Of a stretch of 64,000 nucleotides of DNA, positions 17,255-29,290 are shown in pieces. The position numbers and the translations under genes were made by a program. Location: the NCBI RefSeq assembly GCF_010977555.1, contig NZ_CP048815.1, positions 3,092,501-3,156,500 on the forward strand, read 5' to 3'. Numbering within the stretch: the first letter of the stretch is position 1; every line of letters starts with the position of its first letter. A model generated the notes under the pieces. It searched no databases and was not told the DNA's origin. It saw nothing but the letters and a program-made list of their open reading frames with translations. This DNA comes from Caulobacter rhizosphaerae (GTDB taxonomy: Bacteria > Pseudomonadota > Alphaproteobacteria > Caulobacterales > Caulobacteraceae).

Positions 17255-18282
17255 TGGGCGGCCTCCAGGTATACGTCGGTGTAGAGTTCGGAAGGATCGG
17301 GCTCGGGGCTGGTGCGGGCGAACTCGGCCGCCTCGGCCACGACGCGCTTCACCTCGGCGTCGACGACCTTCAGGTCGTCCTCGGTGACGCCGGCCTTGGC
17401 CAGGCGTTCCTTCAGGTGGTCGATCGGGTCGCGGGTCTGCTTGACGTTGTCGACCTCGTCCTTGGTCCGGTACTTGGCCGGGTCCGACATCGAGTGGCCA
17501 CGATAGCGGTAGGTCTTCATCTCGAGGATGAACGGGCCCTGGCCGCTCCGGGCGTGCTCGGCGGCGCGGGCCCCGGCCTCGGCCACGGCGATCACGTCCA
17601 TGCCGTCGACTTCCTCGCCCGGGATCCGGAACGAGGTTCCGCGCTTGTGGAAGGCGGTCTCCGACGCCGAACGCTCGACGCTGGTGCCCATGGCGTACTG
17701 GTTGTTCTCGATCACGTACACGACCGGCAGCTTCCACAGCTGGGCCATGTTGAAGCTCTCGTAGACCTGGCCCTGGTTGGCCGCGCCGTCGCCGAAATAG
17801 GCGAAGGCCACGTTGCCGTTGCCGCGATAGTGGTTGTTCAGCGCCAGGCCGGTGCCGAGCGACACCTGGGCGCCGACGATGCCGTGGCCGCCGTAGAAGC
17901 CGGTCTCGACGTCGAACATGTGCATCGAGCCGCCCTTGCCACGCGACGAACCGCCCGCGCGGCCGGTCAGCTCGGCCATGACTTCGTTCGGGTCCATGCC
18001 AGCGGCCAGCATATGGCCGTGGTCGCGGTAGCCGGTGATGATCTGGTCGCCCTTGACCTTGATCGACTGCATGCCGACGGCGATGGCTTCCTGACCGATG
18101 TACAGGTGGCAGAAGCCGCCGATCAGGCCCATGCCGTACAGTTGGCCGGCCCGCTCCTCGAAGCGGCGGATCAACAGCATGTCCTGGTAGAATTTCAGAA
18201 GCTCGTCCTTGCCGACGAAGGCGTTGACACCGGTGGCGTCAGCCTTCCCCGCGGGGGCTTCACCCTTGCGCGTACGCGCCAT
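17251..18282 (-). CDS. pdhA: Pyruvate dehydrogenase E1 alpha
   Basis: A 343-residue E1 alpha with the thiamine diphosphate motif [17 protein letters not shown] and the phosphorylation-loop-like segment [15 protein letters not shown]. It decarboxylates pyruvate and loads the acetyl group on lipoyl. First gene of the pdhA-pdhB-GFA-pdhC-GPx-lpd run. A TTGACA hexamer on the minus strand at 18373-18378 is a candidate -35, but no convincing -10 was found. Confidence 0.96.
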   Translation of the reverse strand: MARTRKGEAPAGKADATGVNAFVGKDELLKFYQDMLLIRRFEERAGQLYGMGLIGGFCHLYIGQEAIAVGMQSIKVKGDQIITGYRDHGHMLAAGMDPNEVMAELTGRAGGSSRGKGGSMHMFDVETGFYGGHGIVGAQVSLGTGLALNNHYRGNGNVAFAYFGDGAANQGQVYESFNMAQLWKLPVVYVIENNQYAMGTSVERSASETAFHKRGTSFRIPGEEVDGMDVIAVAEAGARAAEHARSGQGPFILEMKTYRYRGHSMSDPAKYRTKDEVDNVKQTRDPIDHLKERLAKAGVTEDDLKVVDAEVKRVVAEAAEFARTSPEPDPSELYTDVYLEAAQ

Positions 18283-18444
18283 TCAACTCTCCCTGGCCAA
18301 TCTTCATCGCGGCCTACTCCTGGACGCCCACCGGCCGAATGAACCTTCGGTTCCGCGTAGATGGGGACCCTTTGTCAAACCCGAAACGGGCCAGGCTCGC
18401 CTGATCCGTCGGCAGAGCCGAAGACCGGTTCTCCGACCAAACGC

Positions 18445-18741
18445 TCAGCGCGGGGTGCGGATCACGTAGTCCCTCGGGTCGGCGTATCCCAGGAGCGAAC
18501 GCGCGCGTTCTTCCAGGAGGTCCGCCGACAAACTGCCGCTGCGTAATAGACGAGCACGGGCCTCCAGGTCCATCCTTTCGGCGCGGATCTTCTTCAACTC
18601 CAGCGTCTTGGCGGCGAGATCTGCGTTGCGCTGCGACGTCGACAACAGGCCGCGCTCGCCCGTCAGGGCGTGAAACACGAAGTAGGTGATCAGCAGAAGG
18701 AGCGCCGCGGTCGGCAGGAAGGGTTGCAGTCGGGCGAACAT
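18445..18741 (-). CDS. FtsB/DivIC-family septum formation protein
   Basis: A 98-residue bitopic protein: a short cytoplasmic N-terminus, one membrane segment at about 10-25, then a coiled coil (residues 35-75, rich in Leu, Lys and Glu) and the conserved short C-terminal LLGYADPRDYVIR. FtsB bridges FtsL and FtsQ in the divisome. The position between eno and pdhA is common in alphaproteobacteria. It is probably ftsB, but the family is short and diverse, so no symbol is given. Confidence 0.8.
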   Translation of the reverse strand: MFARLQPFLPTAALLLLITYFVFHALTGERGLLSTSQRNADLAAKTLELKKIRAERMDLEARARLLRSGSLSADLLEERARSLLGYADPRDYVIRTPR

Positions 18742-19110
18742 CAGCGATTCCCAGGAGGGGAAGTTTACCCTGCCCGATCATGCTTAACGCCTTACTAAAC
18801 GGGGGGTTCTGCGGGGCCGCCGCAAGAGCTTGAAAGCAGTTCCCTAACGCTTTCATTTGAGATCGTTTCAAGGGCATCTAGATACCGCGTCGCAGCATCT
18901 GAACGGTCGTTTGGCGGCGTTTTCTGCGGCGGTGCGATGCAAAGCCGGATTCGCTTTTAGAAAAATTGTGGGCCAGCCGTGGCGCCCGGCGCCCACGGAT
19001 CGAGCGATCCGTGCTGAGAGCTTCCCGAATCGCCGGATCCGAGCGCCACGCGGACTATGAAAACCGCCGTCGGCGTTATAGGGTAGCGGTAACAAAATTG
19101 GGGGGATTAC
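18742..19110. other. Divergent intergenic region upstream of the FtsB-like gene
   Basis: A 369-base gap with promoters for two divergent genes. TTAA-N7-CTAA at 18784-18798 is one mismatch from the CtrA consensus TTAA-N7-TTAA and lies about 45 bases upstream of the FtsB-like start. The rest shows no recognisable RNA gene or good open frame. A GGGGGGATTAC ribosome site precedes the ATG at 19111. Confidence 0.4.
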
Positions 19111-19725
19111 ATGTTTGAACGTCGCGCTTTCATCCTGTCTCTCGCCGGCGCCGGCCTGGCGCCTGCCCTAGCGTACGGCGGCGTGCGTCGCGAACGTTCC
19201 ATCGCCGGCGACGGTCCCAAGCCGAGCGTCATCAAGGGCCAGCCGCCCAAAATGGACTTCGGAGACGGGCTGCAAGTGCCGCTCGACAGGGACGCCTTTG
19301 TCACGCTGTGGGAAGATTCCGGCCGCTGGATAACCTTCGGGCTCGGGCTTGGCCGCGCGGAAAGCGACTCCAACGCCAAGGCCGACAAGGCCGCCAGCCT
19401 GACCATGCAGATCATGCTGTTGACCCTGGTCCACGCTCCCGAGCGTCTGGAGCGCGTGAACGGGGGCGGCTGGCGGCCCCGCAGCGGCAAACTCCGCGAC
19501 CTGGTGATGGGCGATGTCCCCCTGCCCGGCCAGCCTGTCCGGCCCGCGGGCGGCGCCTATATGGACAACAGGCTCTTTGCGGGCCCCAGCGCCAACGCTC
19601 CCGCCGACGTCGCTTCCGACATCCAGGCCTATCAACGCTTCGTCGCCGCGACGGCCTATGTCGTCAAGAAGGCCGACCTGTCGTTGGCCGACGTGCGCGC
19701 CCTGGGTCGCGTAGCGGAGGAATAG
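19111..19725 (+). CDS. Predicted exported protein with Tat-like signal, function unknown
   Basis: 204 residues. The N-terminus MFERRAFILSLAGAGLAPAL has a twin-arginine pair followed by a hydrophobic stretch, resembling a Tat signal (RRxFI). The mature part, rich in Ala, Gly and Pro, contains DGLQVPLDRDAFVTLW and a mostly helical second half, with no motif recognised. GC content and codon use match the neighbours, so it is not obviously foreign. It is convergent with eno. Confidence 0.6.
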   Translation: MFERRAFILSLAGAGLAPALAYGGVRRERSIAGDGPKPSVIKGQPPKMDFGDGLQVPLDRDAFVTLWEDSGRWITFGLGLGRAESDSNAKADKAASLTMQIMLLTLVHAPERLERVNGGGWRPRSGKLRDLVMGDVPLPGQPVRPAGGAYMDNRLFAGPSANAPADVASDIQAYQRFVAATAYVVKKADLSLADVRALGRVAEE

Positions 19726-19760
19726 TCCGCCCTGCGCGGGCGATAGCGCCGCAAGACCAG

Positions 19761-19801
19761 CTCCATGCCTCGCCGTCGTGGCCCGACGGCGAGGCATGGA
19801 G
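19761..19801. terminator. Perfect 18-bp hairpin between convergent genes
   Basis: 18 bases (19761-19778) pair perfectly with 19784-19801 around a 5-base loop. There is no T-run on either side, so it may act as a bidirectional, mRNA-stabilising or Rho-assisted 3' end rather than a classic terminator. Confidence 0.6.
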
Positions 19802-19812
19802 CCGAGAGTCGC

Positions 19813-21123
<1,311 letters not shown>

Positions 21124-21197
21124 TTAGCGGCGCGGGCCACGAACCGCAACCGGCGCTGGCCGGATCGTCGGAACGAGCGTTCGCGGCTCCCCCTGCG

Positions 21198-22211
21198 TCA
21201 CGCCTGCAGGATTGGCGGCGTCCAGCCCTTGCCCAGGCGGAACTTCACCCGGTCCGAACCGAAGTCCAGCTCGACGCGAGCGAACATCTTCAGCACGTCG
21301 ACGCCCAGCAGCACGGCGGGACGGCTGTTGAGGTTCCAGATATCGAAGATGTGCAGGTCGGCCAGCACCAGCGGCAGGTTGGTCATCCGCAGGGCGCCCA
21401 AGTCGATCGAGCGGACCACGCGCAGCTCGCCCACGGTCGCCTCGCCCGCCACGCCGATCAGCCGGACGGCCATGGCGGGTTCCGGCTTGCGGCGCACGCG
21501 CAGCTTGATGGCCTGGGCCAGGGCCATGTTGCCCATGCTGGCCCCGGAGCCGGAGTCGATGAAGGCCACGCAGCGCACGCCGCTGACCCGGGCGTTGGCG
21601 ACCGCCAGCCGACCGAAACGAGCGTCGGCCAGGACCGAGACCTCGCGAGCGCCGGGATAGGCGGTCGACAGGGGGCTGCTGCGCCGGACCTCCAGCCGCT
21701 TGCGGCGGAAATCCATGATGACGTTGCGGTCCTCCAGCATGTCGACGCCCAGCAGGCCGTCCACGCCCAGCCGTTCGGGCGTGAGCACGGGCAGTTCGGC
21801 GTCCTTCATCCTCGCGTCGCCGGCCACCATCAGCGGCACCTTGGCCGTCGGGGTCAGGGCTGAGCCGCCGACCCCGTGCAGCATCACGTCGGGACCGCGC
21901 TCCAGGCCCAGGCGCTCCGCCAGGGTCGTCGACAGCGCGCTGCGGTCCGCGCCGGTGTCGATCACGAAGTTGAAGGGCCCCTGCGCGTTGATGAACACCT
22001 CGACCGTCATCCGGTCGATCGCGTCCAGCGCCGTGTCGAGGAAGACCGCGGGCGGCTCGGCCTGAGCGGGGGGCGCGGTTGGCGGCGGCGTCGGCGGCGG
22101 CTGAGGCGAAGCCTGTCGCGCCAGGGGCGCGGGCGTCGCGGATCGAGCCCAGGCCTGTTCGGCCATCAGCGACAATCCCAGTCCCGCCGTTAGTTTCCGG
22201 CGTGTGAGCAT
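21198..22211 (-). CDS. Exported retropepsin-like aspartyl protease, two-lobe
   Basis: 337 residues, starting MLTRRKLTAGLGLSLMAEQAWA, a Tat- or Sec-like signal, then a Pro-rich linker. Two aspartic protease motifs occur in one chain: FVIDTGADRSALS in the first half and FIDSGSGASMGNM in the second. Each half also has the flap and trailing hydrophobic-hydrophobic-Gly pattern (LLGVDML, LLGVDVL). It may be a single-chain two-lobe protease, unlike viral dimeric retropepsins. The ATG at 22211 is preferred to one 30 bases upstream because AGGGAGA precedes it at good distance. The substrate is unknown. Confidence 0.8.
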   Translation of the reverse strand: MLTRRKLTAGLGLSLMAEQAWARSATPAPLARQASPQPPPTPPPTAPPAQAEPPAVFLDTALDAIDRMTVEVFINAQGPFNFVIDTGADRSALSTTLAERLGLERGPDVMLHGVGGSALTPTAKVPLMVAGDARMKDAELPVLTPERLGVDGLLGVDMLEDRNVIMDFRRKRLEVRRSSPLSTAYPGAREVSVLADARFGRLAVANARVSGVRCVAFIDSGSGASMGNMALAQAIKLRVRRKPEPAMAVRLIGVAGEATVGELRVVRSIDLGALRMTNLPLVLADLHIFDIWNLNSRPAVLLGVDVLKMFARVELDFGSDRVKFRLGKGWTPPILQA

Positions 22212-22305
22212 GGGCAAATCTCCCTGCCGCCAGGATAACACGGTTCTTTCGACGGCATCGTCGAAATCCGTGCCCGGACAACCGTGGGAGCTCGCGGAAC
22301 AGCGA

Positions 22306-22335
22306 AAAGGCGGCGGTCCGGAGACCGCCGCCTTT
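22306..22335 (-). terminator. Intrinsic terminator after rpmF
   Basis: A 13-bp perfect stem (22306-22318 with 22323-22335) and a 4-base loop followed by T residues on the minus strand. A second, weaker hairpin lies just upstream, between it and the rpmF stop. Confidence 0.85.
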
Positions 22336-22380
22336 CAGGCTTCGTCTTGTCGCTCCGTCGGGACGGAGCGGACCGAAGGA

Positions 22381-22563
22381 CTAGTCTTCCTTCGGCGTCA
22401 GGATCTGCTTGCCGTTGTACAGGCCGGTCTTCAGATCGACGTGGTGCGGACGGCGCAGTTCGCCCGAGTCCTTGTCCTCGACGAAGGAGTTGGCGCCCAG
22501 CGCGTGGTGCGACCGGCGCATGTTCCGGCGAGAAGGCGAAGTTTTTCTTTTAGGAACGGCCAT
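22381..22563 (-). CDS. rpmF: 50S ribosomal protein L32
   Basis: A 60-residue protein beginning [20 protein letters not shown], the classic L32 N-terminus. Length is normal. The alphaproteobacterial form lacks the CxxC zinc pair. It is a single gene with its own terminator. Confidence 0.95.
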   Translation of the reverse strand: MAVPKRKTSPSRRNMRRSHHALGANSFVEDKDSGELRRPHHVDLKTGLYNGKQILTPKED

Positions 22564-22679
22564 CGAAGTGACTCTGCTCGCTGAGCGTGAAAATCGGAAG
22601 CGGCGACTCGGGCAATGCCCAGGCCGCCGCGTGAGGGCGCGCTTATGCCCGAATCTGTTCGGGGATGCAACCGCGCTTG

Positions 22680-24338
<1,659 letters not shown>

Positions 24339-24409
24339 TCAGATTAGCCGTGATTCTACGTCGCCGGGGAAAAGACCGGCGTTCATCAACAGTAAAATGT
24401 CGCCGGCCC

Positions 24410-24961
24410 TTACTGGGCCGGCTGTTGCTCGGCCGGCGCCGGGGCGTTGATCACCGGGACCGGCGCGGCGGCGGCCGGCGCCTTCGCCTCGGCCTTGGCC
24501 GGCGCCTTGGCGGCCGAAGCCGCCGGCTTGGGCGTCGAGACGGTCGGAGTCGGGGCGCTGATGGTCGGGGTCGGGGCCTGGATCGCGGCCGGGGCGGCGG
24601 TCGACGGGCCGGCCGGGACCGGGGCCGAGGTGGTCGGGGCTGGCGCGGTCGGACCGGCCGGCAGCGGCGCGGCGTTCAGGGTCTTGCTGTCCAGGCCGTC
24701 CAGCTTCAGGCGATCGACCACCGAATTGCTGGCGCCCATGCGGCCCGTGAGGATGGTCAGGGCCAGGCTGATGACCAGGAAGATCGAGAACAGGATCCAG
24801 GTGGTGCGGGTCAGGAGGTCGCCGGCCCCGCGCGCGGTCATGAAGCCGCCGCCGCCACCGCCCATGCCCAGGGCGCCGCCCTCGGAGCGTTGCATCAGCA
24901 CGATGGCGATCAGCGCGATGCAAACGATGATGTTGATGGTCAGCAGAACGCCGATGAGCAT
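24410..24961 (-). CDS. secG: Preprotein translocase subunit SecG with long Ala/Pro-rich tail
   Basis: 183 residues, against about 80-110 in most bacteria. The core has two membrane segments (residues about 2-22 and 58-76) around the SecG loop QRSEGGALGMGGG and GFMTARG. After about residue 100 there is a tail of Pro, Ala, Thr and Ser with repeated APTPTIS/APTPTVS units and Lys/Ala stretches. SecG aids SecYE-mediated translocation. The ATG at 24961 was chosen because the first membrane helix starts at once. It precedes pyrG. Confidence 0.88.
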   Translation of the reverse strand: MLIGVLLTINIIVCIALIAIVLMQRSEGGALGMGGGGGGFMTARGAGDLLTRTTWILFSIFLVISLALTILTGRMGASNSVVDRLKLDGLDSKTLNAAPLPAGPTAPAPTTSAPVPAGPSTAAPAAIQAPTPTISAPTPTVSTPKPAASAAKAPAKAEAKAPAAAAPVPVINAPAPAEQQPAQ

Positions 24962-25113
24962 GTCTAAATCGATCTCGAGCCAGGCGGCGGACACTTCCGC
25001 CGCGAAAAACGAAGCGGCCCCTCTATCACTTGCGACGAGCCCGCGCCATAGCTGGGGATGAACCGGCCGCACTCAAGCCCGCCCCGCCGTCCATATCGGG
25101 TCCATCCTCGCGC

Positions 25114-25632
25114 ATGATCCTTGAGACCGAACGCCTCAGCCTGGCCCCGATGACCGTCGAGGACGCCCCCCTCCTCTACCCGTTCCTGAGCGATCCGGAG
25201 GTGATGGCCCACTGGGACCGCGACCCCATCGAGGATCCCGACGAGGTCGAGGCCACGGTCGCCGCCCAGGTGGCCGAGATGGAGGACCGCCGGGCGCTGT
25301 ACTGGGCGATCCGCCATGTCCAGACCGGCCGCTTCCTCGGCTATTGCGAGCTGGTCGACCTGGACTGGCGCCATCATCGCGGCGAGCTGGGCTTCATCAT
25401 CGCCCGCGACGGCTGGGGCCAGGGCTACGCCACCGAGGCCGCCGCCGCCCTGCTGGCCCACTGCGCCTCGTCCCTGGGCCTCAAGCGGATGATCGCCCGC
25501 ACCCATGTGGGCGACGCCCGGGCCGAGAAGGTGCTGCAGAAGCTGGGCTTCGAGCAGGAAGGCTACCTGAAGGGCCACGTCGACCGCGACGGCGAGCGCC
25601 GGGACTGCCGGCTTTATGGGCTGCTGTTCTAG
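25114..25632 (+). CDS. GNAT acetyltransferase, RimJ/RimL type
   Basis: 172 residues beginning MILETERLSLAPMTVEDAP, the usual RimJ/RimL start, with the acetyl-CoA loop RDGWGQGYATEAAAALL near residue 93 and the final strand segment VLQKLGFEQEGYLKGH. Such enzymes acetylate N-termini or small molecules. The substrate is unknown. It is transcribed divergently from secG and convergently toward tpiA. Confidence 0.85.
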   Translation: MILETERLSLAPMTVEDAPLLYPFLSDPEVMAHWDRDPIEDPDEVEATVAAQVAEMEDRRALYWAIRHVQTGRFLGYCELVDLDWRHHRGELGFIIARDGWGQGYATEAAAALLAHCASSLGLKRMIARTHVGDARAEKVLQKLGFEQEGYLKGHVDRDGERRDCRLYGLLF

Positions 25633-25673
25633 GGGCAAGGGCTGTTCTCCATAGGCTGTGAGGCCTGACCACC

Positions 25674-25788
25674 TGCCCCCTACGGACCGCTTCGCTGTCG
25701 TCTTCCCCCAGAGGGGAAATAGCGCTCCGGTGCGAAGGCTCCGCCCCCTTTGGGGGCGGACAGACCGCGAAGCGGTCAGGTGGGGGCA
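25674..25788. repeat. Palindromic intergenic repeat (mosaic element)
   Basis: Outer arms 25674-25695 and 25767-25788 are reverse complements at 18 of 22 positions, with 7- and 11-base exact blocks. Inside lies a near-perfect hairpin (25741-25759, eight base pairs of Cs and Gs around TTT) and a smaller CCCC/GGGG hairpin near 25710. It starts about 40 bases after the acetyltransferase stop. Confidence 0.7.
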
Positions 25789-26306
25789 AGTGTTGGCCGC
25801 CTCACGCGATCTCTCGCTGAAGGTATGGAAAGGGACGCGGAGCGCCGGACATCGTCCGGAGTGTTTGAGTTTGTGTACCGTTTCGACGAAGCCCGATCGC
25901 TCCGCGCGGTCGTTGTCCGGAAGCGCAGCGGCGCTGAACCCTGTTGGGGCCTCGCCGCCTTGAAGCCTCCGGCGGGCGGGCCAGGTCAACGAACCCCGGT
26001 CCCGGACCGCGAGCGCGTCACCGCCCGCCTGTTGCTCCGCCAGCCCTCGCGCCACGTCGTTTTAGTGTTCCAGGCCCGACCGGCTCCAGAGACGCGAGGT
26101 TTGGTCCCGAGAGACCGCCGACGAAGCTTCCCGCTCGATCGCCCCCCGCCGCCGCATCGGTCGCTGGCCATGCGCCCTTTCCCTGCGACGAGGTGAAGTC
26201 AGGATAAGGGCGGTCTGGAGGGGTGAGGATAAGTTAGGTCGAGAAAATTCAGGGCGTTGAAATCGCTGGGGTTCGCCTCCGATGCCCCGAGGATAAGCAC
26301 CCTGCC
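25789..26306. other. Unassigned 520-base stretch in the acetyltransferase-tpiA gap
   Basis: No convincing gene. The longest open frames are GC-rich with high Arg and Pro and no homology I can recognise. Three GGATAAG strings occur at about 26203, 26229 and 26291, in a locally AT-richer patch. I looked for tmRNA, RNase P, SRP and 6S RNA signatures and saw none. Confidence 0.4.
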
Positions 26307-26385
26307 GGGGACATGCCCTTGCGGCGTGTCCCCGACCGCCTGCCCCCGTGCGAGACCTGGGGACACGCCGCAAGGGCGTGTCCCC
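26307..26385. repeat. Inverted pair of 27-base palindromes
   Basis: The 27-base units at 26307-26333 and 26359-26385 both begin with GGGGACA and end with GTGTCCCC. Each is itself palindromic, and they are reverse complements with one mismatch. They lie just outside the tpiA stop (26393), where they could form stable hairpins in a 3' transcript. Confidence 0.75.
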
Positions 26386-26392
26386 GACGATC

Positions 26393-27154
26393 CTAAGCCG
26401 CCGCGATGATCGCCAGGAAGTCCGCCGCCTTCAGCGAGGCGCCGCCGACCAGGGCGCCGCCGACCTCGGGGGTGGCCAGGATCTGGCGGGCGTTGTCGGG
26501 CTTCACCGAGCCGCCATAGAGAATCGGCACGCTGGCCCCATGGTCGCCGAACCGCTCGACCAGCACGCCGCGCAGCGCCTGGTGGACGTGCTCGATGTCG
26601 GCCGGGGTCGGGGTGCGGCCCGTGCCGATGGCCCAGACCGGCTCGTAGGCCACGGCGAAGGCCTGGCCCGCCAGCGAGGCGGGCAGCGAGCCGCGGGCCA
26701 TGCCGGTGACCACCGCCTCGGCCTGGCCGGCGTCGCGCTGGTCGCAGGTTTCGCCGAAGCAGACGATCGGCTCCAGGCCGGCGGCCAGGGCGGCCTCGAC
26801 CTTGGCCGCGACCAGCGCGTCGCTTTCCTGGTAGGCGGCGCGGCGCTCGGAATGGCCGAGAATCACCAGCCGGGCGCCGGCGTCGGCCAGCATGGCGGCC
26901 GAGACGTCGCCGGTGTGGGCCCCCGCTTCGGCGGGATGACAGTCCTGGCCGCCGACGATCACCCCCTCGCCGGCCATGGCCTGGGCCATCCGGTGCAGCA
27001 GGGTCGCGGGCGGGCAGATCGCCACGCGGGCGGCGGGCGGCCTGGCGGACACCGCCGCGGCGACCGCGCGGGCCTCGTCAAGCGAGGCTTCCAGGCCAAA
27101 CATCTTCCAGTTTCCGGCGATCAGCGGCCGGGGCGTGGTCAGAGAAAGGGTCAT
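26393..27154 (-). CDS. tpiA: Triosephosphate isomerase
   Basis: 253 residues. N-terminal PLIAGNWKMFG carries the active-site Asn and Lys, catalytic His lies in LGHSERR, and AYEPVWAIGTG has the catalytic Glu. The phosphate loop ILYGGSVKPDN closes the pattern. It interconverts dihydroxyacetone phosphate and glyceraldehyde 3-phosphate. It is divergent from ppiD. Confidence 0.96.
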   Translation of the reverse strand: MTLSLTTPRPLIAGNWKMFGLEASLDEARAVAAAVSARPPAARVAICPPATLLHRMAQAMAGEGVIVGGQDCHPAEAGAHTGDVSAAMLADAGARLVILGHSERRAAYQESDALVAAKVEAALAAGLEPIVCFGETCDQRDAGQAEAVVTGMARGSLPASLAGQAFAVAYEPVWAIGTGRTPTPADIEHVHQALRGVLVERFGDHGASVPILYGGSVKPDNARQILATPEVGGALVGGASLKAADFLAIIAAA

Positions 27155-27214
27155 GCGCCCGGTTTGGGGCCCTTGGCGGGGCGGAAGTCAAGGCCGCTTG
27201 CGCCCTGCCGCCGC

Positions 27215-27244
27215 TTGCCCAGCGCCCCGGGGCTCTACTATACC
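27215..27244 (+). promoter_or_regulatory. Candidate promoter for ppiD-trpE
   Basis: TTGCCC (27215-27220) and TATACC (27239-27244) with an 18-base spacer, 70 bases upstream of the ppiD ATG. Weak at -35 and good at -10. Confidence 0.35.
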
Positions 27245-27313
27245 CGCAACTCGCGTTCGTTCCGCCGCCCTGCGGGGAAACCGCGCGATTTTCGAGGAAG
27301 GTTTCTCCCAGTC

Positions 27314-29290
27314 ATGCTCGCCGGCTTCCGCTCCTTCGCCAAATCGCCGTTCGCGGTGGTCCTGTTTGGTCTGCTCATCGTCAGCTTCGCGGTGTTCGGC
27401 ATCAGCGACGTCTTCCGCCATCCCCCCGGCAAGTGGGTGATCGCGGCCGGGTCGCGGAACATGTCGCCGGAGGACTTCAAGGCGCACTTCGAGGCCTACC
27501 GCAAGCAGCAGCAGGCCCAGGGCCAGACCGTCACCCCGGACATCGCCGTCGAACAGGGCGTCGACCGCAAGATGCTAACCCAGCTGGCGCTGCAGGAATC
27601 CCTGGCCGAGCTGATCCGCAAGATGGGCGTGCGTCCGTCCGACAAGGTGGTGGGCGACACCCTGCGCGAGCAGATGGCCAGCCTGCCCCCGGGCCAGCGT
27701 CCGTTCGACCCGATCACCGGCAAGTTCGACACGGCGCTGTACCAGCGGCTGCTGGCTCAGAACGACCTGACCCCGGCCCGCTACGAGGCCTCGCTGCGCG
27801 ACGACATCGCCCAGGCCCACCTGTTCAGCGCCGTGGCCTCCAGCCTGCGCGCCCCGCGCATCTATTCGGCGCTGCAGGCCGCCTACGGCCTGGAAGGCCG
27901 CGACCTGGCCGCCTTCGCCATCAATCCCGCGACGGTCGAGAAGCCCGCCGCCCCGACCGACGCCCAGCTGCAGGCCTTCATGAAGGAGCACGCCGCCCAG
28001 CTGACCCGTCCGGAGACCCGGGTGCTGTCGGTGGTCCGCTTCAGCGCCAAGGCCCTGGAGCCGTCGGTGACCGTGCCCGAGGCCGACATCGTCAAGACCT
28101 ACAACTTCCGCAAGGACACCCTGGGCACGGCCGAGACCCGTTCGTTCGTCCAGATCGTCGCCCCAGACGCCAAGGCCGCCGCGGTGATCGCCCAGCGCCT
28201 GGCCAAGGGCGACCAGCCGGCCATCGTCGCCAGCGCCTACGGCAAGCAGCCGGTGATGATCGACTCCAAGCCGAAATCCGCCCTGCCCGACCGCAAGGTG
28301 GCCGACGCGGTGTTCGCCCTGGCCGCCGGCCAGGTCAGCGGCCCGATCAACGGCGACCTGGGCGTCTCGGTGGTCAAGCTGACCAAGATCAGCCCGGCGA
28401 CCACGCCCAGCCTGGAGTCCCAGCGTCCGGCCATCGAGGCCGAACTGAAGGCCCAGGCCGCCCAGGCCAAGGCCTATGAGCAGACCCAGGCCTACCAGGA
28501 CGCCCACGACGGCGGCGCCAACCTGATCGACGCGGCGACCAAGGCCGGGGCCTTTGTGATGACCACCGCGCCGGTCGCCGCCAACGGCGCCGACCAGACC
28601 GGCCAGCCGGCCGCCGGCCTGACCCCCGACGCCCTGAAGACCGCCTTCGAGCTCCCCTCGGGTGGCGAGAGCGAGCTGATCGAGGCCGGCAAGGGCGAAT
28701 ATTTCGCCGTCCGCGTCGAGAAGGTCATTCCCTCGGCCATGCCGCCCCTGGCCGAGATCCGCGCGCCCCTGGCCCAGCAATGGCAGCTGGACCAGCTGCT
28801 GCAGCGCATGAAGGCCAAGGCCGACGAGCTGGTGGCGCGGGTCAAGAAGGGCGAGTCGCTGGAAGCGGTCGCCGCCTCGGCCCAGGCCCAGGTGCAGCGC
28901 GTGCCCAACATCACCCGCCAGAACGCCCGCCAGTTCCAGGGCCTGGGCCGCGACTTGCTGATGGGCGCCTTCGGGGCCAAGCCGGGCGTGGCGTTCGTCA
29001 GCCGCGGCCCGCAGGGCGGCTATCTGGTCGCCCTGGTCGAGAAGGTCCATCCCGGTTCGCCCGAGCAGATGGCCCAGATCACCGAGGTCGCCCGCCCGCA
29101 GACCTCGCAGGGCCTGCTGCGCGACGTCGGCATGGCCGCCCAGGACGCCGCCAAGACCCAGTTGAAGACCAAGGTCAACCTGACCCTGGCCCGCCAGGCG
29201 ATCGGCGTCGACACCAGCGCCCTCCCCGCCGAGGACGGCAAGGCGCCGGCCAAGGCCAAGGAAAAGGCTCCCAAGGGCCTGGCTCAATGA
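27314..29290 (+). CDS. ppiD: Peptidylprolyl isomerase PpiD-like, membrane-anchored
   Basis: 658 residues. A short cytoplasmic start (MLAGFRSFAKSP) is followed by one membrane helix at about 13-33, then a SurA_N/PpiD-type chaperone region and a parvulin-like domain near the middle (ILPs such as LPDRKVADAVFALAAGQVSGPI). Members are periplasmic folding helpers at the Sec exit. The C-terminus is Lys/Ala-rich. The last codons overlap the trpE start (ATGA), so trpE translation is coupled to this gene. The ATG at 27314 was chosen because it gives the anchor helix. Prolyl isomerase activity is not certain in this family. Confidence 0.85.
   Translation: MLAGFRSFAKSPFAVVLFGLLIVSFAVFGISDVFRHPPGKWVIAAGSRNMSPEDFKAHFEAYRKQQQAQGQTVTPDIAVEQGVDRKMLTQLALQESLAELIRKMGVRPSDKVVGDTLREQMASLPPGQRPFDPITGKFDTALYQRLLAQNDLTPARYEASLRDDIAQAHLFSAVASSLRAPRIYSALQAAYGLEGRDLAAFAINPATVEKPAAPTDAQLQAFMKEHAAQLTRPETRVLSVVRFSAKALEPSVTVPEADIVKTYNFRKDTLGTAETRSFVQIVAPDAKAAAVIAQRLAKGDQPAIVASAYGKQPVMIDSKPKSALPDRKVADAVFALAAGQVSGPINGDLGVSVVKLTKISPATTPSLESQRPAIEAELKAQAAQAKAYEQTQAYQDAHDGGANLIDAATKAGAFVMTTAPVAANGADQTGQPAAGLTPDALKTAFELPSGGESELIEAGKGEYFAVRVEKVIPSAMPPLAEIRAPLAQQWQLDQLLQRMKAKADELVARVKKGESLEAVAASAQAQVQRVPNITRQNARQFQGLGRDLLMGAFGAKPGVAFVSRGPQGGYLVALVEKVHPGSPEQMAQITEVARPQTSQGLLRDVGMAAQDAAKTQLKTKVNLTLARQAIGVDTSALPAEDGKAPAKAKEKAPKGLAQ

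Noticed and set aside
25750..26196. A 148-residue open frame in the acetyltransferase-tpiA gap
   Set aside because: It starts in a repeat element, has no ribosome site, and the product is Arg/Pro-rich with no recognisable fold.
25789..26306. A possible tmRNA, RNase P or other structural RNA gene
   Set aside because: The characteristic conserved strings were not found on either strand, so no RNA is called.
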